A stretch of DNA of 64,000 nucleotides from JALZKA01 sp963715405 (GTDB lineage Bacteria > Actinomycetota > Thermoleophilia > Solirubrobacterales > 70-9): the NCBI GenBank assembly GCA_963715405.1, contig OY970239.1, positions 434,001-498,000 of the forward strand, written 5' to 3'. The notes below the pieces were generated by a model. The model did not search any database and was not told the origin of the DNA. It saw nothing but the letters and a program-made list of their open reading frames with translations. Within the stretch, counting starts at the first letter, position 1, and each line of letters starts with the position of its first letter. The translations under genes and the position numbers were made by a program. This document shows, piece by piece, positions 9,151 through 16,312 of this stretch.

Positions 9151-9386
9151 CGGTTGGACGGTTGTCGACGTTCACGACTCACGGGCGGATCTTCGCATCG
9201 TAGGAACACAGGCCTCAGCTCCCTCGTGCCAGTGACCGTCGTGAACTCTTGCGGGTTCCACTCCGCGAGAGCTGGTAGAGCGGCGTCAGCCGCAGCGACC
9301 GACGCCCGCCCGGTAGCCCAAGGTCTGGCAGGACCGGGAGCAAATGCTTCCATGTGCGCTTCCATAGGCGCACAATCGCCGTCCAT
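9147..9386 (-). CDS. Small hypothetical protein upstream of the flavoprotein
   Basis: 79 residues from an ATG at 9386 (internal ATGs also possible). I do not recognise a family. The argument for it being real is its stop codon, which overlaps the TTG start of the flavoprotein gene in a TTGA arrangement identical to the next junction in the same operon. The argument against is the lack of conserved features and a position close to the 145-bp repeat at 9436-9580. It may be the 3' end of a larger gene truncated by that repeat. Confidence 0.35.
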   Translation of the reverse strand: MDGDCAPMEAHMEAFAPGPARPWATGRASVAAADAALPALAEWNPQEFTTVTGTRELRPVFLRCEDPPVSRERRQPSNR

Positions 9387-9435
9387 TGACCGAGCCCAGA
9401 ACGAGAAAGTCTGTTGATAGCGGGGCTTTTCCCGA

Positions 9436-9580
9436 TGGGCGCGGCGGGTTTCGAACCTTCGTCCTCTCGCGTGTGAAGCGGTGGCGCCTCAGGCACGGAT
9501 AGGCGTGGTCCGGCGCCTCGGAGTGTGCGGGATGTGCGCGGATGCTTTCGGATATGGGCACCCGAACTCTGCCGGTGCCC
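9436..9580 (-). repeat. 145-bp tRNA-Val-derived repeat, copy A
   Basis: Read on the minus strand it has four parts in order: a hairpin with arms GGGCACC/GGTGCCC (9555-9580), a CATCC-rich stretch, a short palindrome of the TGCCTGAGGCA type, and about 45 nt equal to the 3' half of tRNA-Val (anticodon loop TTCACAC through the T-arm TTCGAAA to the acceptor strand). This copy has the most substitutions in the T-stem. It lies between the divergent flavoprotein and cupin operons. Same length and order as the copies at 15021 and 17584. Confidence 0.85.
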
Positions 9581-9641
9581 AACGAGGCCGCCGGCGTTGC
9601 CCTCCGGTCTCGACTCGGCTGTTATAGCGTCGTCGTCGCCG

Positions 9642-10049
9642 ATGCCAACCGCCGCCAGCCTTCGATCAGACGGGCCAATTCTGTTTCCGATCCCACGCAG
9701 CGAGGATGCGCGGGGGGCGTTATTGCCGATCGAGTTCTCAACGCTCCCCTTCCAGCCGCGCCGGACGTTCGTGGTCACGGACGTCCCGCCGGGGACCACG
9801 CGCGGCGGCCACGCCCACGCACGAGGGCAGCAGCTCTTGGTCTGCGTCGCCGGCGCCGTCCGAGTTGAGCTTCGCAGCGGCACGGCTCCAGAGACGGTCA
9901 CGCTCGATCGGGCCGATCGAGGGCTACTTCTCGAAGCGGGCGTCTGGGCGGCTCAAACCTATGAGGAGGCTGGAACCGTGCTGCTCGTCCTGGCGAGCGA
10001 ACCCTTTGCTGACGTTTCCTACCTGAACGATCCGCCCGTCAGCGACTGA
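9642..10049 (+). CDS. WxcM/FdtA-like cupin (sugar 3,4-ketoisomerase family)
   Basis: 135-residue single-domain cupin. The segments GTTRGGHAHARGQQLLVCV (metal/substrate strand with HAH), VWAAQTY and LLVLASEPF match the WxcM/FdtA/QdtA family, which isomerises dTDP-4-keto-6-deoxyhexoses to 3-keto sugars. FdtA enzymes carry R-HAHK--Q, close to the RGGHAHARGQQ seen here. The ATG at 9642 is preferred because the open frame upstream runs through repeat copy A. It starts a plus-strand cluster with a GT2 gene 11 bp downstream, supporting a role in making or transferring an unusual deoxysugar; this is inference. Confidence 0.8.
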   Translation: MPTAASLRSDGPILFPIPRSEDARGALLPIEFSTLPFQPRRTFVVTDVPPGTTRGGHAHARGQQLLVCVAGAVRVELRSGTAPETVTLDRADRGLLLEAGVWAAQTYEEAGTVLLVLASEPFADVSYLNDPPVSD

Positions 10050-10060
10050 GCCCGCCCTCG

Positions 10061-11044
10061 GTGACCGAACCCGACGTGACGATCTGTATTCCGGCCTGGC
10101 AGGCGGAGAGCTTCATCGACCGGACCCTCAGCTGCGCGCGGAGCCAGACGCACTCGAGGCTTCGCATTGTCGTCTCGGTAGATCAGAGCGACGACGCCAC
10201 CGTCGCGATCTGCCGCGCGCACGCGGGCGAGGACTCGCGAATCGAGGTCTTCGCCCAGCCAGAGCGCCTCGGGTGGTCGGAGAACGCGAATTTCCTTCTC
10301 GACCGGGTTGAGACCGAGTTCTATTTTCTCTACTTCCACGACGACATCATTGAACCGACGTACACCGAACGGCTCCGCCGCGCCCTGATGGATCACCCGG
10401 AGGCCAAGTCGGCCCATTGCGATCTCCAGCACTTCGGCATGATGGACCATGTCGCTCCGGGCGCCACCTACTCCGGCTCGGCCGACCGGCGCATGGTCCA
10501 GTTCCTGGTCGCGCCCGTGAAGGGCGCTCCGCTGCGAAGCATGACGCGGACCGAGCTCGTTGGCCGTGGGCTCTGCTTTCCGGCGATTGGCGAAAACGGC
10601 CCCTGGCGCTGCTATCCGTTCGTCCTTCAGCTGTTCGGCGAGGGGAACGCCGTGGGTGTGCCGGAGATCCTCTATCGGCGCTGGATGCGCGAAGGCAGCA
10701 TGACCAAGAGCTGGCAGCCGAGGGAGATGGCGACGCTGATTGAGGGCCAGCGCGAGAGCGCTCGACTTTGCCTGCAGATACTCGAGCGCTACGGTGATCC
10801 GGCGGAGCGGGAGCTGACTCGATTTTGCGTCTACGTGTTCCACCTGACGCCCATCCGTACCCGGGAGCTGAACATGCCCCGCCAGCCACCGGTAGACCCG
10901 GCCGTGATCTCTCCGGCGTTCGCCGATTGCGCCGATTACGGCCTTCCCGATTCCCTCGTCGAGCAGCCTCCCGACTTCCAGGAATGGGTACGGGCCGCAT
11001 ACCGGGAGCTCCAGCGCCTCGAGCGCGCACAAGTGGCGTGCTGA
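10061..11044 (+). CDS. Family 2 glycosyltransferase
   Basis: 327-residue GT-A glycosyltransferase beginning at a GTG (10061). Motifs: TICIPAWQAESFIDRTL, VDQSDD, LGWSENANFLLD, and FYFLYFHDDIIEP in the DxD position (about residue 93). It is a paralogue of the GT2 at 6725-7936, sharing the LGW-N motif and the HDD substitution. The gene overlaps the following flavoprotein gene by 7 bp. The order here is cupin-GT2-flavoprotein, the reverse of the minus-strand flavoprotein-GT2 pair. Likely acts on a cell-surface glycan; acceptor unknown. Confidence 0.87.
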   Translation: MTEPDVTICIPAWQAESFIDRTLSCARSQTHSRLRIVVSVDQSDDATVAICRAHAGEDSRIEVFAQPERLGWSENANFLLDRVETEFYFLYFHDDIIEPTYTERLRRALMDHPEAKSAHCDLQHFGMMDHVAPGATYSGSADRRMVQFLVAPVKGAPLRSMTRTELVGRGLCFPAIGENGPWRCYPFVLQLFGEGNAVGVPEILYRRWMREGSMTKSWQPREMATLIEGQRESARLCLQILERYGDPAERELTRFCVYVFHLTPIRTRELNMPRQPPVDPAVISPAFADCADYGLPDSLVEQPPDFQEWVRAAYRELQRLERAQVAC

Positions 11045-12249
11045 ACGTCGCAGTTCTCGGAGCCGGAATCATGGGCGGCTCGACCGCACTGTGCCTTGCT
11101 CGCCGGGGCGTCAAGGTAACGCTGTTCGACGCGGCCGAGCGCCCGTTCGAAGGTGCGAGCCGCTGGAATGAAGGAAAAATCCATCTCGGTCATCTCTACG
11201 CGGCTGATCCATCGCTTGAGACGGCTCGGCGCCTGCTTCCGGGTGGCCTCGCCTTCAGGCGGATCACGGAGAGTTTGATCGGCTGCTCGCTCGACGGTCA
11301 GATCACGCCTGAGGACGACATCTATCTCGTGCATCGCCACTCGGTCCTCGGGGCTGACGAAACCGGTCGCTACCTACGCGCCGTGACGGCCCTTGTCCGC
11401 GATGACTCCGAGGCTCGTCACTACCTCGCCGACGCCAGCAGCGCTCGGGTTACGGCGTTGACTCGACGCGAGCTTTGCGCCGATTACGACTCGTCGACCG
11501 TGGTGGCGGGCTTCCGAGTACCTGAGCGATCGGTTTCAACAGCATGGGTGGCCGACCGATTCGTCGATGCCCTCAACTCCACCCCAGGCATCGAGCTAGC
11601 GATGCGAACGCCGGTCCGGGGGGTTCGAAGGTGCGGCCTCGCGCCCGATGATCCGCTGCTGGTGGACACGGCGTCTGACCCTGCGGGCCCTTTCGCGTCT
11701 GTCGTCAACTGCCTCTGGGAAAACAGACTGCTGATCGATATTGGAATGGGGCTGCCCGTCCCCGCGGAGCGCACGCACCGCTTTCGCATGTCGGCATTCG
11801 TGCGCACCCGCGTGCCGGTGTCGCTGTCGAGCGCAGTGCTGGTCACCGGCCCGTTCGGTGACGTCAAGAACTACAACGGACGGAACCTCTACCTGTCTTG
11901 GTATCCAGCCGGACTGGTTGCCGAGGGCGTAAATGTGGGGCCACCAAGGCTGCCCGCACTTACCCCGGGTGATAAGGGCCGGATCGCAGGCGAGACGATC
12001 GCCCGGCTCGGGGCGATGATCTCCGGGATTGCCGAGGTTGAAGACGCCGCCGAAGAAATCGATGTGCGAGGGGGTTGGGTCTATGCGTCCGGTCGCGGCG
12101 CATTGGCGCAGCGCAGCTCAACCCTGCACCGGCGCGACCGAATCGGGATTCGTCGCTCGGGGTCGTATATATCAGTCGACACGGGCAAGTACTCGATCGC
12201 GCCATGGCTGGCCGAGGAGATCGCCCGGTTCCTCCAGCGATCCGCTTGA
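11038..12249 (+). CDS. FAD-dependent oxidoreductase (DAO-like), paralogue of 7933-9150
   Basis: 403-residue flavoprotein. The GTG at 11038 overlaps the end of the GT2 gene and puts the dinucleotide-binding strand (LNVAVLGAGIMGGSTALCLA) at the N-terminus; the open frame upstream is inside the GT2 gene. It shares GASRWNEGKIHLGHLYAAD, YLSWYPAGL and a final SGSYISVDTGKYSIAPWLA with the minus-strand flavoprotein, so they are clear paralogues despite opposite gene order. The family is related to amine/glycine oxidases; substrate not known. A repeat fragment (copy B) lies 53 bp past the stop. Confidence 0.86.
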   Translation: MLNVAVLGAGIMGGSTALCLARRGVKVTLFDAAERPFEGASRWNEGKIHLGHLYAADPSLETARRLLPGGLAFRRITESLIGCSLDGQITPEDDIYLVHRHSVLGADETGRYLRAVTALVRDDSEARHYLADASSARVTALTRRELCADYDSSTVVAGFRVPERSVSTAWVADRFVDALNSTPGIELAMRTPVRGVRRCGLAPDDPLLVDTASDPAGPFASVVNCLWENRLLIDIGMGLPVPAERTHRFRMSAFVRTRVPVSLSSAVLVTGPFGDVKNYNGRNLYLSWYPAGLVAEGVNVGPPRLPALTPGDKGRIAGETIARLGAMISGIAEVEDAAEEIDVRGGWVYASGRGALAQRSSTLHRRDRIGIRRSGSYISVDTGKYSIAPWLAEEIARFLQRSA

Positions 12250-12301
12250 ACGCCAGGAAGGCTTGCGATAATGGCCGCGCAGTATCTCGCAACGGCAGTG
12301 A

Positions 12302-12346
12302 TGGGCGCGGCGGGTTTCGAACCTGCGACCTCTCGCGTGTGAAGCG
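12302..12346 (-). repeat. tRNA-Val 3'-half fragment, copy B
   Basis: 45 bp nearly identical to the tRNA-Val-derived end of the 145-bp repeats: anticodon loop TTCACAC, variable region, T-arm with TTCGAAA and acceptor strand ending CGCGCCCA on the minus strand. The other 100 bp of the repeat are missing, and the sequence beyond the anticodon stem is unrelated. The functional tRNA at 18258-18329 has a perfectly paired T-stem, whereas this fragment has one A-C mismatch in it, shared with copies C and D. Confidence 0.85.
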
Positions 12347-12758
12347 TCGAGAGATCCCGCTAGGGCAGCCGATTCGTGACTGGGAGGCCTAATCCGGTTC
12401 GGTTCGATTGGCCTCGATTAGGTTCGGTTTGGGCAGACGAGGCATTGTCTGCCCGTTGGGGTGGCGCCATGGACAGAGATGAAATGGTCAGGGGTACTCG
12501 AGGGCTGCGAGAGACGGTTGATGCCAACCGGCAAATCAAGGGACGGTCCCCGAGCTGCTCGGCCAATTCGGTGATTGCCGAGCTTCGCCCCGACGTCGCG
12601 ACCTACCTTGAAACATCGCCAGCCCGTACCCGATTCGGCGGAAGCGAAGGCGCGGGGTCGGCTCGCAGCCAGCCTTCGCCGACCGAAAGTGATTGGGCAC
12701 CAGCGGTGCCCCAGCTGCGCCCATCCGTTCTTGGCCTGTTCGAGGTCGTGTCCGAGCG
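12347..12758. other. 412-bp gap without a convincing gene
   Basis: I see no conserved coding sequence here. The only structured elements are an inverted repeat at 12431-12454 (arms GGGCAGAC/GTCTGCCC, 8-nt loop) and, just before it, overlapping short direct repeats of GGTTCGGTT and TCGATT (about 12390-12430). Open frames on both strands lack recognisable domains. It may be decayed island DNA between repeat copy B and the hydrolase. Confidence 0.5.
12431..12454. repeat. Inverted repeat, operator- or terminator-like
   Basis: Perfect 8-bp arms GGGCAGAC and GTCTGCCC separated by 8 nt. There is no T-tract, so a classical intrinsic terminator is unlikely; it could be a regulator-binding palindrome or a remnant of an element end. 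Confidence 0.5.
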
Positions 12759-13382
12759 TCACCCATCCATCACGGACTCGACGAGAGTGCGGACCGCTTC
12801 GACCTCTTCGTCGCGAACGCGATGCTCACCGGGCCCCGCAATCAGGAGGTCCACCTCCGCGCCCGCCGCCCGCAGCGCCTGGGCGGCCACGCGGACGTCC
12901 TCGGGGTCGACCCAGCTATCCGCCTCGGCGCCGGTCAGGAGCGCGCGGACACCGGCGAGCGAGCCGCCGGAGGGAAACCGCACGTCGTCGGCGCCGATCA
13001 GGCAGCCGCAGAGCGAGACCACAGCGCCGAGCGGGCGCGGCGCTGTCGCGAGGAAGTCGAGGGCGATGCACGCGCCCTGCGAGAAGCCGCCGAGGATGAT
13101 CCGCTCGGGCGGCACGCCCCGGGCGGCGAGGTCGTCGAGCGCGGAGCCGATCTGGCCGTGCGCGCGGCCAAGCCCCGGCTCGTTGACCGACCGCGGGTCG
13201 AAGTATCGCTGGGGGTACCACGAGTTCTTTGCGGCAGCCGGCGCGACGAGCGCGAGGCCGGGCAATCCCAGGCGTGCCGCGAGTCGCTCGGGCGCCTCGG
13301 GCCTCTCGCCGCGACCGTGCAAGAACACGAGCGTCGCCGCCGCCTCCTCGGGGCTGGTTGTCACCGGCGCATCGTACGGCAC
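12759..13382 (-). CDS. Alpha/beta hydrolase, carboxylesterase/phospholipase type
   Basis: 207-residue serine hydrolase of the YpfH/dienelactone-hydrolase-like carboxylesterase group. Visible are the oxyanion-hole strand TLVFLHGRGE near the N-terminus, SWYPQRYFDP, the nucleophile elbow GGFSQGACIALDF (Ser of G-F-S-Q-G), a late GAEADSWVDP segment with the probable acid, and the catalytic His in GEHRV. The GTG at 13382 gives a start of normal length; the longer open frame overlaps the divergent ATP-grasp gene. Cytoplasmic; small ester substrate unknown. Confidence 0.88.
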   Translation of the reverse strand: MPYDAPVTTSPEEAAATLVFLHGRGERPEAPERLAARLGLPGLALVAPAAAKNSWYPQRYFDPRSVNEPGLGRAHGQIGSALDDLAARGVPPERIILGGFSQGACIALDFLATAPRPLGAVVSLCGCLIGADDVRFPSGGSLAGVRALLTGAEADSWVDPEDVRVAAQALRAAGAEVDLLIAGPGEHRVRDEEVEAVRTLVESVMDG

Positions 13383-13427
13383 CCGAAGCGGCCCCGGACC
13401 AAGTGTGGGAATGTGTCCCTTGAGGAA

Positions 13428-14636
13428 ATGCCCGTGACCAGCGACCGCCCACCGATTCCCGCCATCGTGTTCGGCGGCGACGTCACGGGCCTCGCGGCCG
13501 TGCGGGCACTCGGGCGCGCCGGCGTGACGGTGCTCGTGCCGCAGCCCGCCCATCCGTTAGTCCGCGGGTCGCGCTGGCACCGACCGCTCCACGGCGCACC
13601 GCCCGAGGGGAGCGCCGGCGGCGAGCTCGCGGCCTGGCTTGGCGGGCTCCCCTACGGACGCAGCGTCCTCTTCCCGTGCTCCGATTCGTGGGCGACGACG
13701 GTCGCCGCCCTGCCGGCCGCGGTCACTGCCGCCCACGTCCCGGTCGCGCCGCGGAACGCCGCGCTCGAGCGCCTCGTCGACAAGGCGCGCTTCGCCGACG
13801 CCGTCGCGGAGCTCGGCGTCCCGGCCCCGCGGACCGTGCGAGCGCAAACGGCGGCGGACCTCGCCGCGCTCTCCGACGAGGAACTCAGCGGCTCGTTCCT
13901 GAAGCCCGTCGACTCACAGGCGTTCTCGGCGCGGCACGGCGTGAAGGGGCTTCGCCCTGCCGACCGGGCCGAGGCTGCCGCGCTGCTCGCCGCGCTAGCC
14001 GCCGAGGGGCTCGAGGTGGTCGTGCAGGAGCTCATCCCCGGCCCGCCGGACGCGCACCTCTTCGTCGACGGCTACGTCGATCGCGCCGGTACCCTGCGCG
14101 CCTGCCTCGCGCGCCGGCGTCTGCGGATGTTCCCGCCGGGGCTCGGCAACAGCACCCTCTCGGAGACGATCATGCTCGAAGACGCCGCCGATGCGGTCGC
14201 CGCGGTCGAGCGGCTTTTCGCCGGGATCGGCTTCACTGGCCTCTTCGACGCGGAGTTCAAGCGGGACGAGCGGGACGGGGTCGCGAAGATCCTCGAGGTG
14301 AACGCGCGGCCGTGGTGGCAGCTCGGCCTCGCAGCCGCGGCCGGCCTAGACCTCGTGCTCCTCGCGTACCGCGACGCCGCAGGGGGCGAACCGCCACCCT
14401 CCGAGCGCTACCGGGTCGGGGTGCGCTGGGTCCACCCGGTTCCCGACGCGCGCGCGTGGTGGCGGTCGCGCGGTAGGGGCGGCAATCCCGGACTACCGGT
14501 CCGAGCGTGGCTCGGACCGGGCAACGCTGTCTGGAACCGGGACGACCCGCGGCCGCTGCTTGCGGAGCTCGCGAGGATGCTGAAGCGGCTCCGCAGGCAT
14601 TACAGGCAGCGTGACTCGAATCCAGCTCCGCCCTGA
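13428..14636 (+). CDS. ATP-grasp domain protein (carboxylate-amine ligase-like)
   Basis: 402-residue protein with an N-terminal pre-ATP-grasp Rossmann-like domain (AIVFGGDVTGLAAVRALGRAG) and an ATP-grasp core: LVDKARFADAVAELGVP (about 105-121), LKPVDSQAFSA, VVQELIPGPPD, and the metal-binding end FDAEFKRDERDG/AKILEVNARPWW. This is the architecture of PylC/D-aspartate-ligase-like enzymes. The ATG at 13428 was chosen because the open frame upstream is antisense to the hydrolase gene. The last residues (RQRDSNPAPP) overlap the end of the convergent truncated STAS gene at a sequence resembling a tRNA T-arm, so the natural C-terminus may be altered. Confidence 0.86.
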   Translation: MPVTSDRPPIPAIVFGGDVTGLAAVRALGRAGVTVLVPQPAHPLVRGSRWHRPLHGAPPEGSAGGELAAWLGGLPYGRSVLFPCSDSWATTVAALPAAVTAAHVPVAPRNAALERLVDKARFADAVAELGVPAPRTVRAQTAADLAALSDEELSGSFLKPVDSQAFSARHGVKGLRPADRAEAAALLAALAAEGLEVVVQELIPGPPDAHLFVDGYVDRAGTLRACLARRRLRMFPPGLGNSTLSETIMLEDAADAVAAVERLFAGIGFTGLFDAEFKRDERDGVAKILEVNARPWWQLGLAAAAGLDLVLLAYRDAAGGEPPPSERYRVGVRWVHPVPDARAWWRSRGRGGNPGLPVRAWLGPGNAVWNRDDPRPLLAELARMLKRLRRHYRQRDSNPAPP

Positions 14637-14920
14637 CGCCGTCGCAGATCAAGCGGGCTATTTGGCGTTTCGATGTATCCGGAAGCGAACTTGCCGTCTT
14701 GCCAGAGCCGCTCCAAGCATGCCGCGAGGATCGTTATCCCAGTCGGGCTACAGAAGACCGTCGAAGTCATGTCGAGGTGGAGACGTAGTTCGCGTGCCTC
14801 CGATCCGGCTTTCATCACGGGTTCAAGTTGGTCGAGAACCTTGCCTACATGAGCAAACGTGAGCCTGTTCGGCGCCTTGCAAACCATCGTTTCCATGGTC
14901 TCTGGGTCGCGCTTAGCCAT
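14600..14920 (-). pseudogene. STAS-like domain protein, C-terminally truncated
   Basis: 106 residues from an ATG at 14920. The segment NRLTFAHVGKVLDQLEP, LRLHLDMTSTVFCSPTGITIL and a following helix resemble STAS/anti-sigma-antagonist-like domains (strand, phosphosite-like loop, helix). The homology-like part ends near FASGYIETPNSP; the last 20 residues are unrelated low-complexity sequence reading through the end of the convergent ATP-grasp gene. The expected C-terminal helix, and any kinase domain fused to it, are missing. I read it as a gene cut by a rearrangement at about 14.63-14.66 kb; a genuine short protein is possible. Confidence 0.5.
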
Positions 14921-15020
14921 TCAGTGGCACGGTTGCGGCTGGGCAAACACGGGCAGACTCCGCCTGAGGCCATGCCCTGAACTCACGCTAATCCTCCTCG
15001 AGACCGCTTACCTAAGCCAT

Positions 15021-15165
15021 GGGGCGCGGCGGGTTTCGAACCTGCGGCCTCTCGCGTGTGAAGCGGTGGTGCCTCAGGCACGGATAGGCGTCGATGGGGC
15101 CATCGGATGCATGCGGATGTACGCGGATGCCCTTGGATGCGGGCACCAGAATGGCGCGGGTGCCC
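15021..15165 (-). repeat. 145-bp tRNA-Val-derived repeat, copy C
   Basis: Full-length copy. On the minus strand it has the hairpin GGGCACC/GGTGCCC (15141-15165), four CATCC/GCATCC units (15100-15140), the TGCCTGAGGCA palindrome (15070-15080) and the tRNA-Val 3' half (15021-15067). It shares the T-stem A-C mismatch with copies B and D. The rest of the 384-bp gap between the STAS remnant and the CarH-like gene shows no gene. Confidence 0.88.
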
Positions 15166-15304
15166 GATCGCCGAGACGGCTGTAACTGCCCCGACTGTCG
15201 GAGGATTCCAGGGCCTTTCCCGATGCTGGTCGTCAATTCAGCAGGAACGAAGGCAAGGACACCTGGAGTCCCTGGAATGAGCTGATCGTTGCCGATCAGG
15301 AGGG

Positions 15305-16192
15305 CTACGCGCCGCGGGTGATGGCGGCGATCGTGCGAGCAGCTGCCATCATGTCGCTCTCCAGCATCACGGCGCCTAGCCGGGCTGCGATGTCTGCGCT
15401 GGCGCCGGCACCGGCGATCGTAAGGAGGGTTTCGGTGCCCAGCGGGCGGAGCGCCTCAACGGCGTCTTCGAACGGGCCGGGTGCCAGCGCGGCGAGCACC
15501 AGGACGTCTGGTTGGGTTGCGGACACTGTGCTGGGCAGTTCGTTCGCGGGTGTGTCCTGCCCGACGTAGACGATGCGCCAGCCCTGACGCCAGAGGATCA
15601 GGCCGAAGCAGATGAGACCGATGTCGTGCTGTTCGCCCGACGGACACGCCAGGACGGCGGTGCGCCCCGACCCTGACGACCAGCCGCGAGCAAGCGCCAA
15701 CAGTCTGGCCCGGAGGAGGGTCGAGGCAAAATGCTCCTGGGCGACGCTGATCTCTCCTCGCTCCCAGTCGTGGCCGATCTCTCGAAGACAGGGCAAGATG
15801 GTGCGTGTCAAGACCTCCTCTAGCGAGTTGAGAGCGAAGGCGCGGTCAAGGGTTTCGTGGACCGCGCCCTCGTCGAACAGGGCCAGCTGATCCCTTAGCT
15901 CCAACGCCGCTCCGTCTGCGCCGGCCCTTCCGGAGGCTCGACCGACCTGCATCGGCGTTTCCTCGGCGAGTGCCAACTGTGCGGCTTCGGCAGCGGCAAG
16001 GCCGCGGGCAAGGTGGCCCTTCATGGCCCAAACGCGAGCGACGTCCGCCAGCGAATAGAGCCGGAAGTTTCCTTCCGACCGACGCGGCTTGAGGAGGCCG
16101 TAGCGCTTCTCCCAGGCGCGGAGGAGCGCGGGCTCTACGTCCACGCGGCGGCTCAGTTCGCCGATCCGAAGCTGGGGGTTGGTCTCGGGCAT
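15305..16192 (-). CDS. CarH/LitR-like B12-dependent MerR-family photoreceptor repressor
   Basis: 295-residue regulator with an N-terminal MerR winged helix (RIGELSRRVDVEPALLRAWEKR, residues 9-30; wing near 35-47), a four-helix cobalamin-cap domain and a C-terminal Rossmann B12-binding domain. Two diagnostic motifs are intact: W143-x9-E153-H154, the cap motif of light-sensing CarH, and E187-x-H189-x2-G192, which supplies the lower axial His to cobalamin. In the CarH family, dark adenosylcobalamin-bound tetramers repress promoters and light breaks the Co-C bond. It is divergent from an ECF sigma factor; the intergenic region carries CarH-type 11-bp direct repeats. Confidence in light sensing is high from motifs, but untested. 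Confidence 0.92.
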   Translation of the reverse strand: MPETNPQLRIGELSRRVDVEPALLRAWEKRYGLLKPRRSEGNFRLYSLADVARVWAMKGHLARGLAAAEAAQLALAEETPMQVGRASGRAGADGAALELRDQLALFDEGAVHETLDRAFALNSLEEVLTRTILPCLREIGHDWERGEISVAQEHFASTLLRARLLALARGWSSGSGRTAVLACPSGEQHDIGLICFGLILWRQGWRIVYVGQDTPANELPSTVSATQPDVLVLAALAPGPFEDAVEALRPLGTETLLTIAGAGASADIAARLGAVMLESDMMAAARTIAAITRGA

Positions 16193-16208
16193 AAACAGAA
16201 TGTAGACA
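16192..16208. promoter_or_regulatory. Pair of TnnACA half-sites at the carH-like start codon
   Basis: TAAACA at 16192 and TAGACA at 16203, 11 bp apart, match the spacing and TnnACA core of the main operator at 16267-16297. One overlaps the start codon of the CarH-like gene, so this could mediate autoregulation. Only two repeats are present and the match could be accidental. Confidence 0.45.
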
Positions 16209-16266
16209 GTCTCTGCTGCGTTGTTGCCTCCCCCCGTCGTTACGCGGGTTATTCCACTCTGCTAAT

Positions 16267-16297
16267 CTCGACAAAAGCTAGACAGAACCTAGACAAG
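16267..16297 (+). promoter_or_regulatory. Predicted CarH operator: three 11-bp-phased TnnACA direct repeats
   Basis: TCGACA (16268), TAGACA (16279) and TAGACA (16290) start exactly 11 bp apart and all fit the consensus nTnnACAn known for the operator of Thermus CarH, which binds three such direct repeats. The repeats lie 18-45 bp upstream of the ECF sigma start codon and resemble -35 hexamers (TTGACA), so binding would block the sigma promoter, as in the known system. A confident -10 box was not found. Confidence 0.75.
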
Positions 16298-16312
16298 TAT
16301 GGAGATATCGGG

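Noticed and set aside
12300..12350. Complete tRNA at repeat copy B (and likewise copies A, C, D)
   Set aside because: Only the 3' half from the anticodon stem onward is present; acceptor 5' strand and D-arm are missing and the T-stem has a mismatch.
12693..13427. Upstream extension of the ATP-grasp frame (245 extra residues)
   Set aside because: Antisense to the serine hydrolase with intact catalytic motifs; the ATG at 13428 gives the family N-terminus.
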